From assembly GCF_003957745.1 (NCBI RefSeq), contig NZ_CP020373.1, positions 1-64,000 of the forward strand: 64,000 nucleotides of DNA, written 5' to 3'. This DNA is from Shewanella khirikhana (GTDB taxonomy: Bacteria; Pseudomonadota; Gammaproteobacteria; Enterobacterales; Shewanellaceae). The stretch's first letter is position 1. Every line of letters starts with the position of its first letter. Below the pieces are notes generated by a model that was not told the DNA's origin, made no database searches, and saw only the letters and a program-made list of their open reading frames with translations. This document shows positions 17,286-26,092 of the stretch, in pieces. The translations under genes were made by a program, and so were the position numbers.

Positions 17286-17506
17286 TTGCGCTCATCCGCA
17301 GTGAATTAACGGCGGATAGTGTGGCACAGCTTTGGCATTTTGGGGATATGGGCAGATGAATGTCTTTTAGAGCAATAAAATCAAACAGGGTTTAAATATT
17401 TATTTCATAAATTTCATATGGATAGGCTGTGGATTCAGGCGAGGGTACACATTGGCGGGAATGAGAGTATAATTCCCGCTCTTTTCATGTGGGGGAAGCT
17501 TGCACC

Positions 17507-18370
17507 ATGGGACACCAGGTGACATTAAAGGCGATGCCATCGCTGTTTTCGCTGTATCGCAAGATATTTCTTGGCCGTAAGCCCGGCTGGGATCAAAAGC
17601 CGCTGCCGGAAATCCAGGTCAGTGTGTCTGAGGTTGCGCTCGATGCGGCCGTGGTGGCCCGTTATGCCGAGGTGTGTGGTTTTCGCTTTGATGGCAGCAC
17701 TTTACCACCGACTTTCCTCTACATTTTGGCGTTTCGCCTGCATGCGGTGATCTTCACCCATGACGCCATTACCTTCCCTTTGCTGGGGATGATCCACCTG
17801 AAAAACCGTATCAGCCAGTACCGTCAGGTCAGCACTCAGGAAAAGGTGCGACTCGAATGTGCCCTCACCGGCAGCGAGCAAACCGACGCCGGGCTGGAGT
17901 TCGAGCTGGTGTCCAAGGCCTGGGTGGGTGATGAACTGGTGTGGGAAGCGCACTCCATTTATCTGTACCGCATCGAGTCTGCCGGTCGCCGTGCCCGTCC
18001 GCCAAAGGGCAGCGAAATGGCCTGGGAAGATGTGAAAACCTGGGCGCTGGACGACAAGCTTGGCTGGCGATATGCCCGTGCATCAGGGGATTACAACCTG
18101 ATCCACCTGCATCCTTCTTTGTCCAAGCGCTTTGGATTCGATCGGGTGCTGGCCCATGGAATGTGGTCCAAGGCCCGCTGTGTGGCGGAGCTGATGGAAC
18201 AGATTGGCAACCGTCCCTGCACGCTGGACGTGGCTTTCAAGCTGCCGCTGTTTATGCCGGCAGAGGTGACCTTTGGTGTTGAGTCGGTGGATACCGGTTG
18301 GCGTTTTGAGCTTCGCGACCAGAAAGGTCGCCGCCCCCATCTGAGTGGCGAAGTGACATTTCACGATTGA
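17507..18370 (+). CDS. MaoC-like hot-dog dehydratase
   Basis: A 287-residue protein with two hot-dog halves. The second half carries the (R)-hydratase signature in ASGDYNLIHLHPSLSKRFGF (near residues 195-215) and GFDRVLAHGMWSKARC, as in enoyl-CoA hydratases of the MaoC/FabZ-like group. The likely reaction is hydration of 2-enoyl-CoA, with unknown chain-length preference. ATG 17507 is chosen over an in-frame GTG six codons upstream; GGGGGAA lies in front of it. An N-terminal hydrophobic stretch (SLFSLYRKIFLG) may associate with the membrane. A terminator follows the stop. Confidence 0.83.
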   Translation: MGHQVTLKAMPSLFSLYRKIFLGRKPGWDQKPLPEIQVSVSEVALDAAVVARYAEVCGFRFDGSTLPPTFLYILAFRLHAVIFTHDAITFPLLGMIHLKNRISQYRQVSTQEKVRLECALTGSEQTDAGLEFELVSKAWVGDELVWEAHSIYLYRIESAGRRARPPKGSEMAWEDVKTWALDDKLGWRYARASGDYNLIHLHPSLSKRFGFDRVLAHGMWSKARCVAELMEQIGNRPCTLDVAFKLPLFMPAEVTFGVESVDTGWRFELRDQKGRRPHLSGEVTFHD

Positions 18371-18393
18371 TTTGCCACAGTGCTTATAAATGG

Positions 18394-18420
18394 AAAAGGC
18401 CGCAGCAGCGGCCTTTTTTA
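18394..18420. terminator. Terminator between convergent genes
   Basis: AAAAGGCCGC and GCGGCCTTTT pair around AGCA and end in a T run. It is placed to serve the MaoC-like gene, and by symmetry the reductase gene arriving on the other strand. Confidence 0.85.
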
Positions 18421-18445
18421 TGGCATTTCAAACAGCTTTTACCGC

Positions 18446-19336
18446 TTAAGGCACGCTGTGGCCGGTGGACGCCTGCCAGATACTGAACCATTGCTGCCGA
18501 TCCAGTTTGACCTTGTCTGAGGCCAGCGCCGATAGAATACGCGCCTGTTGGCCGCTGCCGATAATCGGATAGGGTTTGCTTGGGTGCATTCTTACCCAGG
18601 CATAAATTACCTGGCTGATATCGGCGGCGCCGGTTTGCTCTTTGATGAGCTCCAGCACCGAGCGCAGGCGCACGGCCCGCTCGTCCGAGCCTGTCATCAG
18701 TGCGCCGCCGCCCAAACAGGACCATGCCATGGGGCGAATCCTGAGCTGCTGACATTGATCCAGAGTGCCATCGTGGATCACCGACATAGCCACCGGCGAC
18801 AGCTCCACCTGATTGGTTACCAGGGCAAAATCCAGCCGTGATTGCAGCAGCGAAAACTGTGCCGGGGTAAAGTTGGACACGCCAAAATGGCGTACCTTGC
18901 CGGACTGCCTGAGGGTGTTGAAGGCGTCAGCCACTTCATCGGCATCCATCAGCGGATCGGGCCTGTGGATCAACAGCAGATCCAGATGATCCGTCGCCAG
19001 ATTGGCCAAAGAGCGTTCGGCGCTGTGAATTATGTGATCACGGCCGGTGTCATAGTGATTCACATAGCGGCTGGCATCGCCCATGATGGCGGGCTTGATG
19101 CCGCACTTGCTGATCAGAATCATTTCCTGTCGCAGATGGGGCGCCTGTTTAAGTACCTCGCCGAACAGTTGCTCGCACTGGTAGCGGCCGTAAATATCGG
19201 CATGGTCCATGGCGCTGACACCATGTTCCAGATAGGTTTCTACCAATTGGCGCCGCTCATTCAGGCTCAGTTGCCAGTCGGCCAAGCGCCAGAATCCGCC
19301 GATAAATTCCGAGAGGGTAAAAGAGGTGTTGCTCAT
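18446..19336 (-). CDS. Aldo/keto reductase, YdhF-like
   Basis: A 296-residue NADPH-type aldo/keto reductase barrel. The catalytic tetrad is seen as Asp and Tyr in MDHADIYG (D44, Y49), Lys in LISKCGIK and His in LLLIHRPDP. The ends IYAWVRMHPSKPYPIIGSG and the start FTLSEFIGGFWRLADW match E. coli YdhF, an oxidoreductase of unknown natural substrate. ATG 19336 is the first in frame. It stands alone between a shared terminator and the divergent fhs promoter region. Confidence 0.88.
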   Translation of the reverse strand: MSNTSFTLSEFIGGFWRLADWQLSLNERRQLVETYLEHGVSAMDHADIYGRYQCEQLFGEVLKQAPHLRQEMILISKCGIKPAIMGDASRYVNHYDTGRDHIIHSAERSLANLATDHLDLLLIHRPDPLMDADEVADAFNTLRQSGKVRHFGVSNFTPAQFSLLQSRLDFALVTNQVELSPVAMSVIHDGTLDQCQQLRIRPMAWSCLGGGALMTGSDERAVRLRSVLELIKEQTGAADISQVIYAWVRMHPSKPYPIIGSGQQARILSALASDKVKLDRQQWFSIWQASTGHSVP

Positions 19337-19489
19337 GCTGGTTCCTAAAAACTGCGCTGAAATTGATTTGGATTCAGGAAAGGTGAATTAGTGAATTATT
19401 GAGCTTCCTGAGCCCCGGCTTTTGCCGTAGGTTTGTGTCACAAGGCCCGCCTAACAGGGTCAAATAATACTCTACAGCGAGATCCCACT

Positions 19490-21172
19490 ATGTTGACAGA
19501 TATGGAAATATCAAGACAGGCCAAAATACGCCCGATTGGCTGGATTGCCGACGATTTCGGCCTTGGCAGGCACCTGTGGCGCGAAGCCGGTCATTCCATG
19601 GCCAAAATCAGTCTCGACGCTGCCCGCGCCCCGGCCAGGGGAAAACTGGTCATAGTCACTGCCGTGACTCCCACTCCCCACGGGGAAGGTAAAACCGTGA
19701 CCACCATAGGCCTGACCCAGGGGCTGCATCTGCTGGGCCACAAGGCCTGCGCCTGCATCCGCCAGCCAAGCCTTGGCCCGGTATTCGGGGTTAAGGGGGG
19801 CGCTGCCGGCGGTGGTTTTGCCCAGGTGGTGCCCATGGAAGTGATGAACCTGCATATGACAGGCGATATACATGCGGTGACCAGTGCCCATAACCTGGCA
19901 GCTGCCGCTATCGATTCCAGGCTGTTCCATGAGTCCCGCCTTGGCGCGGAGGCTTTTGCTGCCAGAACCGGCCTTAAACCGCTGGATATTGACCCCGAAA
20001 ACATCCTGTGGCGGCGGGTGGTTGATCATAACGACCGGGCGCTGCGCCACATTCAGGTGGCCTTTGGCGACAACAATGGCCCTGTGCACGACAGTGGCTT
20101 TGATATCACTGCCGCATCTGAACTGATGGCGATTCTAGCCCTGTGTGAAAACATTGCCGATATGCGCAGTCGCATCGGCAGGGTGATCCTGGCAATGAGC
20201 AAATCCGGTCTGCCGATTACCGCAGAAGATTTGGGGGTGGCTGGCGCCATGACAGCCATTATGCGTGATGCCATTGAACCTACGCTGATGCAAACCCTGA
20301 GCGGCGCGCCCTGCCTTATCCACGCAGGACCCTTTGCCAATATTGCCCACGGCAATTCATCGATTATTGCCGACCGGGTGGCGCTGGCGCACCACGACTT
20401 TGTGGTCACAGAAGGCGGCTTTGGCTCGGACATGGGCTTTGAAAAATTCTGTAATATCAAGACCCGCGCCTCCAATATCGCCCCTGCGGCGGCCGTGCTG
20501 GTAGTGACCTTACGGGCACTTAAGGCCAATTCCGGGGTGGAAGGGGATGAGCAAAGCAGGCTCGAAGCAGGCTTTGCCAATCTTCAATGGCATATGAGCA
20601 ACGTGATGGGTTACGGCTTGCCGCTGGTGGTGGCCGTTAACCGCTTTCCAGACGATGCCATGGCCGAGCTTGAATGGCTTAAACAGCGTTGCATGGCAGC
20701 AGGGGCCTTTGGCTGTGAAATCAGTGATGCCTTCAGCCACGGCGCCGAGGGCGCCAAAGCCCTTGCGACTGTGGTGGCCAGGGCCTGCGACAGCCCATCC
20801 AGCTTCCAGCGGCTTTACGATGATGAGATGGACTTTGGTGCCCGGCTGATGACCCTTGCTGAACGCTACGGCGCCTCGGGTGTCAGCCTGTCAGACTCTG
20901 CCCGCGCCGATTTGGCGCTGATTGAATCTCTGGGGTTGTCCAAATTACCCCTGTGCATTGCCAAAACGCCGCTGTCCATCAGTCACGATCCGGCTCTGAA
21001 AGGCGCGCCCAGCGGCTTTGAGCTACCGGTGGCAGGGCTCAGGCTCAGTGCCGGAGCAGGGTTTATCACAGTGCTCACCGGCAAGGTGATGACCATGCCA
21101 GGCCTTGGGCTTAAACCCGGTTACCTCAATATCGACGTGGATGAGCGCGGCGATATCATCGGCCTTGGCTAG
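19490..21172 (+). CDS. fhs: Formate--tetrahydrofolate ligase
   Basis: A 560-residue enzyme that makes 10-formyl-THF from formate, THF and ATP. The P-loop PTPHGEGKTVTTIGL (near residues 65-80) and the family signature KGGAAGGGFAQVVPMEVMN are intact, as are IHAGPFANIAHGNSS and the C-terminal TVLTGKVMTMPGLG. Length is that of the family. ATG 19490 gives MLTDMEISRQAKIRPI, the usual start; the longer upstream frame is rejected. It is a single-gene unit with a strong terminator and no other one-carbon genes beside it. Confidence 0.96.
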   Translation: MLTDMEISRQAKIRPIGWIADDFGLGRHLWREAGHSMAKISLDAARAPARGKLVIVTAVTPTPHGEGKTVTTIGLTQGLHLLGHKACACIRQPSLGPVFGVKGGAAGGGFAQVVPMEVMNLHMTGDIHAVTSAHNLAAAAIDSRLFHESRLGAEAFAARTGLKPLDIDPENILWRRVVDHNDRALRHIQVAFGDNNGPVHDSGFDITAASELMAILALCENIADMRSRIGRVILAMSKSGLPITAEDLGVAGAMTAIMRDAIEPTLMQTLSGAPCLIHAGPFANIAHGNSSIIADRVALAHHDFVVTEGGFGSDMGFEKFCNIKTRASNIAPAAAVLVVTLRALKANSGVEGDEQSRLEAGFANLQWHMSNVMGYGLPLVVAVNRFPDDAMAELEWLKQRCMAAGAFGCEISDAFSHGAEGAKALATVVARACDSPSSFQRLYDDEMDFGARLMTLAERYGASGVSLSDSARADLALIESLGLSKLPLCIAKTPLSISHDPALKGAPSGFELPVAGLRLSAGAGFITVLTGKVMTMPGLGLKPGYLNIDVDERGDIIGLG

Positions 21173-21196
21173 TCACCGCAGTTAACCAGGCAAAAT

Positions 21197-21222
21197 AAAA
21201 AGGCACCCTGGGGTGCCTTTTT
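21197..21222. terminator. Terminator between fhs and the MscS gene
   Basis: AAAAAGGCACC and GGTGCCTTTTT pair around a three-base loop. It is flanked by A and T runs on both sides and can serve both convergent genes. Confidence 0.88.
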
Positions 21223-21239
21223 GCTGTGACTGCTAAGGG

Positions 21240-22841
21240 TTAGCCACGGAAGAAATGCACATCCCGCTGCGGGAACGGAATGGTGATGCCTTCGGCATCG
21301 AAGCGCTGTTTCACCGCCTTGGTGATGTCCCAGTACACTTCCCAATAGTCGTCCGGTTTCACCCAGGGGCGCACCACGAAGTCCACCGAAGACTCGCCGA
21401 GCAGGTGCAGTTTTACTGTCACATCCGGATCCTTGAGCACCTTCGGATGGGCTCTGACTATCTCGGTCAGCACTTTTTCGGCGTGGTCGACATTGTCGGC
21501 ATAGCTGATGCCAAAGGTCATATCCACCCGGCGATGGCGCTCAGCGGTGATATTGTTGATGGTATCGCCCCAAATCTTGTTGTTTGGGATGATAAGCCGC
21601 TGATTATCCAAGGTCTTTACGGTGGTAGATACCAGGCTCATATGGCTGACCCGGCCGGTTACCCCGGCGGCACTGATAAGGTCGCCCACATCATAGGGGC
21701 GGTAGATAAGGATCATCATGCCGGACGCGAAGTTCGACAGTGTGTCCTGCAGCGCAAAACCGATAATCACACCGGCAATACCGAAACCGGCCAGCAGCGG
21801 GCCAAGCTCAAAGCCCAGCTGCGACAGGGCAATCAGCACCCCGAGGGTGTACACGCCCTTCACCGACAGCGAGATAAAGAAGTCCTGCAGCAGCTTGCTG
21901 AACTTGAGTTTGGAGTTGCTGACGGCTTTCTTCACCAGGCGTTTCACCAGTTTGGCTACCAGGCTGGCTCCAAAGAGGATCAGCAGGAACACAAACACCT
22001 TGAACATCACCTTGGGGCCGTTTTCGATGGTTTGGGCCTCGGCGGCGCCCAGCCATTGGCTGAGCAGGCTGCCTACCACGTCGATGTCGAGCACATCCTG
22101 GGTGATGTCGCCGGAGACCTTGAACAGGGTTTGTTTCAGGTTGGCGGTGTCGGTGCCAAGCTCATCAAGCAGGCCGATGGCGGTGGATAAACTCTGGCTG
22201 TTTTGCTCCAAACGGGCCTTGAGTTCGCTCACCTTGGCGGTCTGCTCGGCGGTCACGTCTTTACCGGCCGCGCGGGCATCTTCCACCGCCGCTTGCAGTT
22301 GCTCCTGGGTGTAGTTCACCAGACTGGCGAGGCGATCGGCACGGTTACCAAGCGAAGCCTTGAGTTCGGCCCGCCGTGGTTCTGTGACCATGCCAAGCTT
22401 GGCGCCCCAATCGAGCAACTTAAGCTCGGTCTTGAAACTTTCATCCCGCTGACGCTCGCGATTGGACAGGGTGACCAGCGTCGGCGCGTCATTGTCTGTG
22501 CCCAGAGTCGCCTGCAGCCTGGCAATATCTGACTTCAGATAGCTTTGGGATTTCTGTACATAGGCCAGCTGATGCTCCACCAGCGCGAGCAGATATTGAC
22601 TGTCGGCGTTGGGCTCTTCCAGGGCATTGCCCAGCATCTGTTGCAGCTCGCGGGTTTTCTCGCCGATGCGAAATTCGGTGATGGCCACCAACTCGCCCTT
22701 GGCGCGGCCGAGGGCATCCAGATCCTGACTGATACTGGTTTCCAGGCTGGTGACCCTGTTTTTGAAGTCATCGCTGACGGCGAAGGCCGGGGCAGACAGT
22801 ACACTTGCCCCCAGCAGCAAAACGGGAATGAATCGATGCAT
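21240..22841 (-). CDS. MscS-family mechanosensitive channel with long periplasmic N-terminus
   Basis: A 533-residue protein. A signal peptide (ending near SAPAFA, residue 20) leads a periplasmic part of about 240 residues that is mostly coiled-coil (KNRVTSLETSISQDLDALGR, TVSELKARLEQNSQSL-like segments). Then come membrane helices VFVFLLILFGASL and VYTLGVLIALSQLG and the pore helix LLAGFGIAGVIIGFALQ, followed by the MscS beta domain (GRVSHMSLVSTTVKTLDNQR, IIPNNKIWGD). It should open under membrane tension to release solutes. ATG 22841 is preferred because AGGA lies about nine bases before it; ATG 22850 is an alternative. The coiled-coil extension is longer than in E. coli MscS. Confidence 0.88.
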   Translation of the reverse strand: MHRFIPVLLLGASVLSAPAFAVSDDFKNRVTSLETSISQDLDALGRAKGELVAITEFRIGEKTRELQQMLGNALEEPNADSQYLLALVEHQLAYVQKSQSYLKSDIARLQATLGTDNDAPTLVTLSNRERQRDESFKTELKLLDWGAKLGMVTEPRRAELKASLGNRADRLASLVNYTQEQLQAAVEDARAAGKDVTAEQTAKVSELKARLEQNSQSLSTAIGLLDELGTDTANLKQTLFKVSGDITQDVLDIDVVGSLLSQWLGAAEAQTIENGPKVMFKVFVFLLILFGASLVAKLVKRLVKKAVSNSKLKFSKLLQDFFISLSVKGVYTLGVLIALSQLGFELGPLLAGFGIAGVIIGFALQDTLSNFASGMMILIYRPYDVGDLISAAGVTGRVSHMSLVSTTVKTLDNQRLIIPNNKIWGDTINNITAERHRRVDMTFGISYADNVDHAEKVLTEIVRAHPKVLKDPDVTVKLHLLGESSVDFVVRPWVKPDDYWEVYWDITKAVKQRFDAEGITIPFPQRDVHFFRG

Positions 22842-22977
22842 TTTCAACATCCTGTTGCCAAAAGATGCATGCATCATAGCGACAGAAACCGCTGCGGTAC
22901 AATTGCGGCCTCACAAGTGTGATCCCATCCGGGCGTATCTTTGATAGAATTCGCGCCTCAATAACCGAGGACTCCCC

Positions 22978-23307
22978 ATGATTTGCAGCCACTGTCATTC
23001 CAACTTCAAAGCGACCGCCGTGAAGGCGCAACGTGGCAAGGGGTTTGAAGCCCAGATCCAGTGTCCCCACTGTGATGCCTGGCTTGGGCGCAGCCCATTG
23101 CTGGCCAAACTCAAGTTGCTGGGGTTTTATTTGGGCGTGGCGGCAGTGCTGACTGCCTGGTTGCATGCCCCCTGGCGGGGCCTGGCGATGTTGGCCGCGG
23201 GCTTTTGCCTGACGCTGCTGTTGGTATCACACCTGATGGATCAGCTGGTTGTGATTGAAGCGCCTGAAGTGGAAGACAAAAGCCACGAGCGGCAGAAATA
23301 CCGTTAG
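22978..23307 (+). CDS. Zinc-ribbon plus two-helix membrane protein
   Basis: A 109-residue protein with a four-cysteine zinc ribbon at the start (C3-x2-C6 and C29-x2-C32: MICSHCH and IQCPHCDAW), then two membrane helices (LLGFYLGVAAVLTAWL and LAMLAAGFCLTLLLVSHL) and a charged tail (EVEDKSHERQKYR). No family name is recognised. The ribbon should face the cytoplasm. GAGGA precedes ATG 22978. Its TAG overlaps the TAA of a 40-residue gene on the other strand by four bases. Confidence 0.78.
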   Translation: MICSHCHSNFKATAVKAQRGKGFEAQIQCPHCDAWLGRSPLLAKLKLLGFYLGVAAVLTAWLHAPWRGLAMLAAGFCLTLLLVSHLMDQLVVIEAPEVEDKSHERQKYR

Positions 23308-23426
23308 AGCACGGTTTCCTGTGCGGCCAGTGAGGCTTCTACCCACCAGATCCCACCCAGAATGCCGCCAACTACCAACACGGCCACCAGAATAAGTTTG
23401 ACGTTTTCTTTGAAGAACTGGCTCAT
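23304..23426 (-). CDS. 40-residue single-helix membrane protein
   Basis: A very short gene reading MSQFFKENVKLILVAVLVVG to residue 20, continuing hydrophobic through GGIWWVEASLAAQ to the stop. It has one membrane helix (about residues 9-29) with a charged N-terminus, most likely facing the cytoplasm. AGGAG lies nine bases before ATG 23426, a textbook ribosome site, and the codons keep the local GC-rich pattern, which supports a real gene. The stop codon overlaps that of the zinc-ribbon gene in TTAG. I recognise no family. Confidence 0.68.
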   Translation of the reverse strand: MSQFFKENVKLILVAVLVVGGILGGIWWVEASLAAQETVL

Positions 23427-23519
23427 CTCAAGCTTCTCCTGACACAGCAAGCAGACCATCTGCTCACTTATACACCATGGTAACCCTGGCGGCTTAAGGC
23501 AAGATTAACCCCGTCAAAC

Positions 23520-23559
23520 CCGCATGATATGCGGAAAATATTCTGTAACCATTGGGTTA
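23520..23559. promoter_or_regulatory. Two dyads upstream of the zinc locus
   Basis: CCGCAT-GAT-ATGCGG is a perfect inverted repeat at 23520-23534, and TAACC-ATTG-GGTTA is another at 23546-23559. They sit 70-110 bases before the first gene of the apparent zinc operon, where an operator would be expected. Neither matches the Zur consensus that I remember well enough to name it. Confidence 0.4.
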
Positions 23560-23629
23560 TCGCAGTGGTTGCCAGTGTGTAAACCCTGCCGTAAACTTGA
23601 GCGGCTTAAATTTTGAGGGGAACCGCTGC

Positions 23630-23923
23630 GTGCGCTTTTCAGGATACAAACCCAATCGACTGATTGCTGTATGGCTTGCCGCCGTACTGGCAGTGCTGTC
23701 GTTTGTGTCCTCGGCCCACAGCGTGTCGCACCTCGATGAGGGTGCCAACAGTCACTGTACCCTCTGCTTCCATCAGCACCAGCTGAACAAACTGCTTCCC
23801 GGCACTGCCTCTGTGGCCGTGCCTGCCGGGGTTGTGCGTGAACTGCCTGTCAGCGAACCTGTGTTTGCTGTCACGGCTGACTCTCCCTCGCCCCAGGCCC
23901 GTGGCCCTCCTGCCGCTCCTTAA
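23630..23923 (+). CDS. Small His/Cys secreted or membrane-tethered protein
   Basis: A 97-residue protein with an N-terminal hydrophobic segment (LIAVWLAAVLAVLSFVSSAH) serving as signal or anchor, then SVSHLDEGANSHCTLCFHQH, a CxxC with several histidines well suited to metal binding. It resembles DUF2946-like proteins found beside metal transporters, but I would not assign it firmly. The start is GTG 23630, chosen because GAGGGG lies nine bases upstream; a longer ATG frame would run through the regulatory region. It is the first gene of a run with the His-rich outer-membrane protein, binding protein and permease. Confidence 0.7.
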   Translation: MRFSGYKPNRLIAVWLAAVLAVLSFVSSAHSVSHLDEGANSHCTLCFHQHQLNKLLPGTASVAVPAGVVRELPVSEPVFAVTADSPSPQARGPPAAP

Positions 23924-23957
23924 ATACAACACATTTAACGCATTTTTTGACTTGTTT

Positions 23958-23982
23958 ACCCGGTAGCGGCTTGCTGCCGGGT
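23958..23982 (+). promoter_or_regulatory. Hairpin between first and second gene of zinc locus
   Basis: ACCCGGTAGC and GCTGCCGGGT pair almost perfectly around GGCTT, 25 bases before the next start. There is no full T run after it, so it may be an attenuator or an mRNA stabiliser rather than a strong terminator. Confidence 0.5.
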
Positions 23983-24006
23983 GTTTGCTGTATTTTTGGA
24001 GAATTT

Positions 24007-25200
24007 ATGAACACCTTTCGTTTTTCTTTGCTGGCTACTGCCCTGATTTCTGCCACCGCCGCTGCCGAGTCGCCGACCCTGACCAACCCGGCCATCAGCG
24101 CCGTGTTGGATGGCTATTATCAGAGCGGCGATCGCGCCCTGGGTGGCCGCGAAGAAGGTTTTGGTCTGGGGGAGAGCGAGCTTGCCATCAGCGCCAATAT
24201 CGATGACCTCTTCTACGGCAAGGTGACCACAGTGATTGAGGCTCACGACGGTGAGACCGAAATCGAGCTTGAAGAAGCCTTTATCCAAACCCTGGCCATG
24301 CCTGCCGGGTTCTCGGTTCGTGCCGGTCGCTTCCTCTCTGACATCGGTTATCTGAACAACCAGCACCTGCACACCGATGCCTTTGCCGACCGCCCTGCGG
24401 CCTATCGCGCCTTCCTCGGTGGTCACTATTTCGATGACGGTGTGCGCATCAGCTGGGTGGCTCCAACCGACCTTTACTGGACCCTGGGTTTTGAAGCCCT
24501 GAAGGGCGACAGCATGCGCGCCGAAGATGAGCACGGTGAGCGCGAGTTCGATACCGTGGGTGTCTATAACGCCTTTACCAAAATCGGTGGCGACATCGGC
24601 GACAACAGCTCCTGGCAGCTGGGTCTGGCGATGATGAACAACCGCAATGGCCGTCTCACGCCCCATGAAGAAGGCGAAGAAGCCCATGCTGACGAGGCGC
24701 ACGACCATGGTCACAGCCACAGCGCAGCCTACACAGGTGAGAAAACCTATGTGGCCGATGTGGTGTACAAGTGGGCGCCAAACGGCAACTACAAGTATCA
24801 GCACCTGACCCTGAGCGGCGAGTTCTTCCGCGTCAATGATTTCAAGGCACTTGAGCTGCACGATGAAGATCATGCCGAAGAAGACGATCACGACCACAGC
24901 CATGGCAAGGACTACCACCAGGGCTGGTACTTAAGCGGTGTGTATCAGTTCAATCCCAACTGGTCTGCCGGTTTGCGTTACGGTGAGCTGGATACCCAGC
25001 TGGCCCATGACGACCACTTCGATGCCCAGAAACTCAAGGAAACCGAGTTCAGCCTTAACTGGCATCACAGCCATTTCTCTACTGTTCGCCTGCAGTACAC
25101 CCGTCAGAAGGGCACCAACTTCGATGGTTTGAGCGATGACAACCTGTTTACTTTGCAATACGTGATGACTTTGGGGGCCCACGGTGCGCATCAATTCTAA
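24007..25200 (+). CDS. His-rich outer-membrane protein of the zinc locus
   Basis: A 397-residue protein with a signal peptide (ending near ISATAAA, residue 20) and repeated amphipathic strands typical of a barrel, e.g. SVRAGRFLSDIGYLNNQ and WSAGLRYGELDTQ, ending in FTLQYVMTLGAHGAHQF. Two predicted loops are packed with His and acidic residues: HADEAHDHGHSHSAAY near residue 230 and DEDHAEEDDHDHSHGKDYH near 290, likely to catch zinc or a similar metal at the surface. GGAG precedes ATG 24007. Its end overlaps the next gene by 17 bases. Specificity for zinc is inferred from context. Confidence 0.82.
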   Translation: MNTFRFSLLATALISATAAAESPTLTNPAISAVLDGYYQSGDRALGGREEGFGLGESELAISANIDDLFYGKVTTVIEAHDGETEIELEEAFIQTLAMPAGFSVRAGRFLSDIGYLNNQHLHTDAFADRPAAYRAFLGGHYFDDGVRISWVAPTDLYWTLGFEALKGDSMRAEDEHGEREFDTVGVYNAFTKIGGDIGDNSSWQLGLAMMNNRNGRLTPHEEGEEAHADEAHDHGHSHSAAYTGEKTYVADVVYKWAPNGNYKYQHLTLSGEFFRVNDFKALELHDEDHAEEDDHDHSHGKDYHQGWYLSGVYQFNPNWSAGLRYGELDTQLAHDDHFDAQKLKETEFSLNWHHSHFSTVRLQYTRQKGTNFDGLSDDNLFTLQYVMTLGAHGAHQF

Positions 25201-26089
25201 AATCTCAGCGGCACTGGCCGCATTACTGCTCGGTCACAGCGCTGCGGCGCTGGCCGAGGTGAATATTTTTGCCTGCGAACCTGAGTACGCGGCGTTGGCG
25301 AAGGAGCTGGCCCCCGGGGCCAGCATCTACTCAGCCACCACGGCGCTGCAGGATCCGCATCAGGTACAGGCTCGCCCGAGCCTGATTGCCAAGATGCGCC
25401 AGGCAGATCTGGCTATCTGCGCCGGGGCAGATCTGGAAGTGGGCTGGCTGCCGATGCTGCAGATGAAGTCGGCCAACAGCGCCGTGCGTGATGGCAGCGA
25501 GGGCATGTTCTACGCCGCCGATGCCATCGATACTCTGGACAAGCTCGCCAAGGTCGACCGCGCCATGGGCGATGTGCATGCCAAGGGCAACCCGCACCTG
25601 CATTTCTCGCCATCGCGGCTGCTGACTGTGGCCCAGGCTGTAAGTGCCCGCCTGCAGCAAATTGATCCTGAGCACGCCGCCGATTATCAGGCCGCGCTGA
25701 GCCAGTTCAGCGACCGCTGGCAGGCCGCTATCCCACGCTGGGAAGCCGATGCCAAGGTGCTGGCGGGACGTAAGGTGATTGCCTATCACACCAGCTTCCG
25801 TTACCTGTTTGACTGGCTGGGGGTAGAGCAGGTGGCCGATCTTGAGCCCAAGCCGGGGCTGCCGCCTTCCAGCGGCCATCTGGCGAGTTTGCTTGAGCGC
25901 TCACGTCAGGGCGATGTGATGGCCATTGTGGTGGCATCTTACCAGGACACCCGCGGTGCCAACTGGCTGGCCGAAAAAGCCACCTTGCCGGTGGTGGTGT
26001 TGCCCATGTCTGTGGGGGGCAATGATGAGAGTCAGGATCTCTTCAGCCTCTACGACAGTGTCATCAAACTGCTGAAAGACGTGAGCTGA
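25184..26089 (+). CDS. Metal ABC transporter periplasmic binding protein (ZnuA-like)
   Basis: A 301-residue cluster-9 solute-binding protein, most likely for zinc. A signal peptide ends near ALAEV (residue 25). Metal-ligand histidines are expected in LQDPHQVQARPS, GNPHLHFSPSR and IAYHTSFRYLFDW, with the acidic ligand in the later ASYQDTRGANWL region; the family marker CAGADLEVGWL is present. The His-rich loop of E. coli ZnuA is absent. The start is GTG 25184, inside the end of the outer-membrane protein gene, preceded by a G-rich ribosome site, implying tight coupling. The permease follows three bases after its stop. Confidence 0.87.
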   Translation: MRINSKISAALAALLLGHSAAALAEVNIFACEPEYAALAKELAPGASIYSATTALQDPHQVQARPSLIAKMRQADLAICAGADLEVGWLPMLQMKSANSAVRDGSEGMFYAADAIDTLDKLAKVDRAMGDVHAKGNPHLHFSPSRLLTVAQAVSARLQQIDPEHAADYQAALSQFSDRWQAAIPRWEADAKVLAGRKVIAYHTSFRYLFDWLGVEQVADLEPKPGLPPSSGHLASLLERSRQGDVMAIVVASYQDTRGANWLAEKATLPVVVLPMSVGGNDESQDLFSLYDSVIKLLKDVS

Positions 26090-26092
26090 CCT

